Assembly (NCBI GenBank): GCA_037576195.1
Contig: CM075101.1
Location: 40,300,001 to 40,364,000 of the forward strand
DNA length: 64,000 nt
Origin: Phytoseiulus persimilis
Taxonomy: Eukaryota > Arthropoda > Arachnida > Mesostigmata > Phytoseiidae
Direction: 5' to 3'
Shown: in pieces, positions 59,726-64,000 of the stretch
How the letters are laid out: every line of letters starts with the position of its first letter
How positions within the stretch are numbered: the stretch's first letter is position 1
Position numbers and translations under genes: made by a program
The notes under the pieces: generated by a model
The model's database searches: none
What the model saw: only the letters and a program-made list of their open reading frames with translations
Told to the model about the DNA's origin: nothing

Positions 59726-60613
59726 TCGTTCGCACGGGAGCCGGCCATAATTCGCTGTTTTGCACCTCCACCAATCGAGATCTATAAGAAGTGGAGGCCT
59801 CAGGATTGACGCCTGTTTTTTCTATCTTGTAATGACGATTGAGCCTTCCACAAGAACTTCGAAAACTCGGAGGGAAGGGCGACTCGTAGTCAACGCACGA
59901 CCCACCAGTTTCCGGCTTCAAATTCATCAGATCAGTGGAGAGATGACTCCGACTTGACTCAAAATTTCCGGAAAAAGAGGTATGAATAAACCCGGAGAAA
60001 ACGACGTACACACTGAACATTGTGGACGAAGAGTTAGTCTAGGTCATGGAATTCTCCATGAACTTCGAAGCAACCTCTCGATAATGATGGAACTTCTGGG
60101 CCTGGTGGAGCTAGTCTGGATACACATTCTTGTTCCACGATGTACCCTATCTGATGTTTCTCACTGAGAGTTCCTGCCGAGAAATCGTCGTGCCGTTTTG
60201 CAGCCTATTCAAAGCTCCATCTGGAGAACATTTTGCTGCCATCGACCGACGGACGCGACTGAGTATGGGAAAATACAACCGTGCGCACATTCAATCACAA
60301 AGTTTAGCCACACCCTGAGCGTTTCCTGACACGAACGCTGATCAATTGCAATCTGTCGGACATTGTCTACCATCACACCGTAGGAGTTGTCGCTTGATCC
60401 TTATTATGAAATATCAATCATGAAGTGAGTTAGTTGCCATCATCCTCCTCGAGCACTGTGCTGCAAGAGAGTGAAAGCAGACTCGAGCACGCCATAATGA
60501 ACCGGGTCTCGCTGTCTCATCAGCAGTGAGCATGAGAACTGTCTGACACAGCAATCGAGAAGATGGCAGTTATGACGAGGTCCTTGGTGGACATGATCTC
60601 AGTTCCTCCGGTG
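59726..60613. other. No gene recognised
   Basis: Short frames only. Confidence 0.4.
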
Positions 60614-61264
60614 TAGAGACGCCATATGACCGGACATGCCCTTGTCCGTCCGGTTTCCGGGATTGCAGGGGACCATGTCCGGATTCTTGGATTCTGGGAG
60701 AAAAGGTCTGAAGTTCGGGATCCGAGAAGATAGTTTCCAATTGTTGAGAGATCGAAAGAAACCCAGTCCGATTCCGAGCCCTTCCGGGAGCAAATGTCCG
60801 GCTGAAAATGAACGCCGTGTTCGCAGACCGCTGTTCCGTCGGCTAGCGGACTCAAATCTTGAGTTTCCCACGCAATGACTTATTTCCAACGGAAAAACAA
60901 AACTGCAAAAATACGCTTCTCCATGTTCGAATGATATTGTGTCGGGAAATGCTCCGAGAGAAGAACCTCTAGATACTCGAATTTGGAGAAGATCTCGAAT
61001 AAAGAACCCGGTGCTCTGAGGAACAGATGTTGGAGATAATTGAAGAGAGAGTGAAGTTCACTCTAACTTCTCATCCGAGTACTTGAGACTCATCAATGCT
61101 GCATATAATGAGGGTAACATATCGAGAGTTGAGCCACTTCCAGTCATTTAAATTGGTGGATCTGAAACTGTCCGGTTTGATGTTCGGTTCCGGCACTGAT
61201 GTCCTGTCCGGACCATGTCCGGTTTTCATGAGAAAAATGTCCGGTCATAAGTCCGGCGTCTCTA
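60614..61264. mobile_element. TA-flanked MITE with GAGACGCC inverted ends
   Basis: The left end reads TAGAGACGCCATATGACCGG; the reverse complement of the right end reads TAGAGACGCCGGACTTATGA then CCGGACAT. Both continue with CCGGACAT blocks that recur inside (ATGTCCGG at about 60670, 60795, 61215 and 61238). A TA on each side fits a TA target duplication, as for Tc1/mariner-like elements. There is no transposase; open frames inside are short. Confidence 0.72.
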
Positions 61265-62606
61265 TATTCATGTGACAGCCCGGAGTTGGATTCAAATGCT
61301 GCCGCGGAAACAATAGCGCATGCTCTGTGGCGCCATCTTGGCCGTACGGATGTAAACAACATCTTGTGTCACTAGACCGACAAGGGAGCCACCAGCCAGC
61401 CCGCTAGTCGTATGGGCAGACAGAGACACACCGATCAACAGAGTGGGGGGTTTCAGCTTTACTGAATTGGTGGTTCACAAGAAAAAAAAACTAGATTTTC
61501 TCCTGTATCTGACATTGTTTACGGTGAGTTCCTCTTGAATCAAGTTGCACATTGCTTATCGCCGGCGTTGCTGCCAATTCTTTCAATGGAGCAATGCCGC
61601 AAAAGTACAGACAATAACGCCTCCTTCGACTGCTCATGTGAGAGGAGATATTACACGCTGACATCTCATTCAAGGTGGGCGGCTTCGCGCTGAGAGTTCG
61701 ATATAGTGATGAGCTGATAGCCGACATCGATTCTCGTTCGTAGCGTCAAAACCTTGAGCTGGAGGAGTTCTGAGAGTTCTTCTGTTTAGTTTACGGCGAG
61801 AGATGGCGAGCCGATTCATGTGACTCTGTTAGCTGCGTGAGTTGAAGTTGAGAAAAAAACGCGACCATTCAGTAAACGTTCTCATCGAAAGCTGAACTCC
61901 TCGACACCCGCAGGCGTATCTATCTGTCTGATTCGGTTTCGTCTGTCACCGAAATTCTGTCGAACTTAATCAATGATTTCTGATTCTGGAGAAGAATCTA
62001 CGATTGCTGCAGTGGGGTTGCTCCCCCGTATTTCTGGGAAGCGCTCGAGAGGAAGTTCAGAGCAGAAGCTTCTCCTGCAATTCAACATTCGTTTCTGAAG
62101 CTCTACAATTGTTGGTCTACCTGGGCCCTCTGAGAATGCTCAGCTGACAGTCTGTTCACACCATCACATCGGTGAAGCCCCGACAAGTAACTAGCTCTTC
62201 AACCACTGTATTTTGTGTCTCTTCGAGTCTGTTCGATTGTCGATTCCTAGAAAACGTTGACGGCATTCGCGGCTCCTTCTTCCTGCTTCCCTCGGAGGAG
62301 CAACACATAGTTGCCAACTGTGACAGTGGCAGCGTTGTCTTCGACTGACGGTGTCATTCCGTTCTAAATTATCGCCAGACGCGCAAGTGATACTCGTTCA
62401 ACGCGTATTCTGTGTTCCACCATGCATTCGATGCGAGTTGACTGCGGTTGAGCTTTCTGGAAGTTCTCAGCTCTGGAGCTAGCTGCATGTCTCTCTGGCA
62501 GTCTGTCGCGCTGTCAGCTGACAGTAATCGACGTCAAGCTTGACCGTCGAACTGAACGTCATGACTCAGACCCCATAGAAGCCGCGGAGCAAGCGGTAGA
62601 TCAACG
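61265..62606. other. Upstream region of DNAJC13
   Basis: No exon recognised. It should include the promoter and 5' UTR of DNAJC13. Confidence 0.4.
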
Positions 62607-64000
62607 ATGAGCGTGAAGCGCAAAGGTTCTCACTGGAGGCAGTTGCTTTCAGATTTATGGCCGTGGAAAAGTAGTATGATGTCCCCAGGCACGGGAGGTG
62701 CTCCCCTTGGGAGTCGTGGTGGCAACGAGGACGTTGCCTGCTACAATGTTATCAAGCTCTCATGGAAGGGCAAGTATCCCCGGATATTCTCTGTGGGGTC
62801 GAGGGCCATCACGACCTACAACATCGCCGACTGTATGATCGAAACCAACAAGGTTTGTACCCCCCATGGGTTCCTCACTCGGATACTTTTCGCGATATCC
62901 TCGAAGTGACACAACCGGTGGTGTTTGTTTCGAGTTATCTGACGGTCCATCGAGCTATCTTAACGAATTCCGAATCAGCATGGCTTTCTAAGATGTGCTC
63001 AATTCTCGAGCCGACGCGATTCTGGATCATCCACACACTCCCTTGCCGTTTCTAGATCAACTGGCTGGATTCGAGTTCACTAACAGGCCACTGTCTCTGT
63101 GTTCCAAATCCGAGTCCATATTGGGATTGACTTGTGATCACCCACCCATGTTAACCCACCCAAGATTCTCTCAGCTTGCTGCCGAGAAAATTCCTCGGAA
63201 TCGATCGAGAACTGATGGGCGCTGTTGGAATTTTCAGTTCGAGTACCAAGACTTCGTTGGTATAGAACCATTGGTTACAAGGAGTTCCGACACGGAGTTC
63301 ATCATCAAGTACAGGAAGAATCGCGAGGGCAGAAAAATTGGTGACATGAAGTTCGCTTCGGAATATCGAGCAGACATTCTCACTGAGGCCCTGGTGAATA
63401 ACTGGTTGCAAAACATATAACCTCGAACTTGTCTCGAACCAAGCATGCATTCTGTTCGCATCGGATGTATGACCACGCGATTTTTTTAATTTGCAGAAAT
63501 TCAAACATTTGTTCTGTGAGCAACGCTCTAGCTCCGTACAATTCAAAGCAACCAAGAAAGACTTTTCCGAACAGAGAGTTCCCGTGATTTTGGAAGTTTC
63601 TGAGATCTCTGTTAACCAACTAGACCCGCAAACGAGAGAATGCGTCGGGAGGTAAAACTCTGGAGACGGAAAACAAGAACATTGAGTACTCGTCTGAATC
63701 ATAGATTCACTACCCTGGCACGTTCCTTACAGGTACTACTACAAAAATATCAACGGCCTAGCCTCACTGCTCGATGGGAAGCCTGGCGGTTTGGTGATCT
63801 CAGTAGAAAGCTTTGAGAGGCTTCACGTTTTCTATGTAGAACGGAGAGAGGAATTCATGAAGCTGATCGCCGAGTACGCCATGAAATTCGTTGGTGTCAA
63901 CATTTGCTTCAAAGACAAATTGAGCGAGGAGACAGTCCTGCTGCGGCGCTTCGGAAGATTCTCTTCGGACGAAGCTGTCACAAGCTTGAGTGATTTTATG
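62607..64000 (+). CDS. DNAJC13: DNAJC13/RME-8, first four coding exons (truncated by window)
   Basis: Exons 62607-62852, 63238-63393, 63497-63651 and 63733 to beyond 64000 join in phase with GT-AG introns. After a 40-residue leader the product reads [20 protein letters not shown] and [13 protein letters not shown], then [45 protein letters not shown] and [15 protein letters not shown]. This is the N-terminal PH-like region of RME-8, which binds PI3P on early endosomes. The DnaJ domain that recruits Hsc70, and the armadillo-like repeats, would lie beyond the window. The leader ([20 protein letters not shown]) is unusual, and an internal ATG nearer the conserved region may be used instead. Confidence 0.92.

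Overview
This is metazoan nuclear DNA, not prokaryotic. Coding sequence is split by short GT-AG introns (about 30-160 nt, a few longer), and the recognisable genes are animal families: cohesin SMC1, ornithine decarboxylase, SLC22 transporter, DNAJC13/RME-8, ATOX1, CtIP/Sae2, LOTUS and a Tudor-like protein. Compact genes together with BEL/Pao, gypsy, copia and tick-like LINE relics suggest an arthropod, perhaps a mite. The species guess is inference only. Exon models below were built by hand from splice sites and codon phase.

Layout. 0-5 kb: end of an unknown plus-strand gene, a spliced Tudor-like gene on the minus strand, and a possible further minus-strand exon. 5-8.4 kb: transposon debris (a terminal-inverted-repeat element, BEL/Pao gag relic, minus-strand LINE relic, and a 214-bp hAT-type MITE with a perfect 8-bp duplication). 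10.1-11.5 kb: a CtIP/Sae2-like gene followed by ATOX1. 12.6-22 kb: a nested transposon island holding two gypsy fragments, a copia piece, a LINE RT piece, a SWIM-zinc-finger transposase relic, a 45-bp minisatellite and a 50-bp perfect palindrome. 22.7-28.5 kb: a full-length but highly diverged SMC1 gene. 29.3-32.1 kb: a complete seven-exon ODC/antizyme-inhibitor gene, convergent with SMC1. 33.5-38 kb: repeats, a long foldback and unrecognised exons. 38.3-42.8 kb: a complete seven-exon SLC22 transporter on the minus strand. 42.8-50 kb: little I can read. 50.1-51.2 kb: a fairly intact LINE 3' end. 52.8-54.2 kb: a complete three-exon LOTUS gene. 55.1-58.8 kb: about 83 copies of the same 45-bp minisatellite. 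60.6-61.3 kb: a TA-flanked MITE. 62.6 kb to the end: the 5' part of DNAJC13.

The host genes are unrelated housekeeping or germline genes and do not form an operon-like system. The two most unusual items are the SMC1 paralogue, which keeps Walker A and B but has lost the ABC signature and hinge glycines, and the 45-bp minisatellite family, which occurs at two loci 33 kb apart and shows higher-order duplication.
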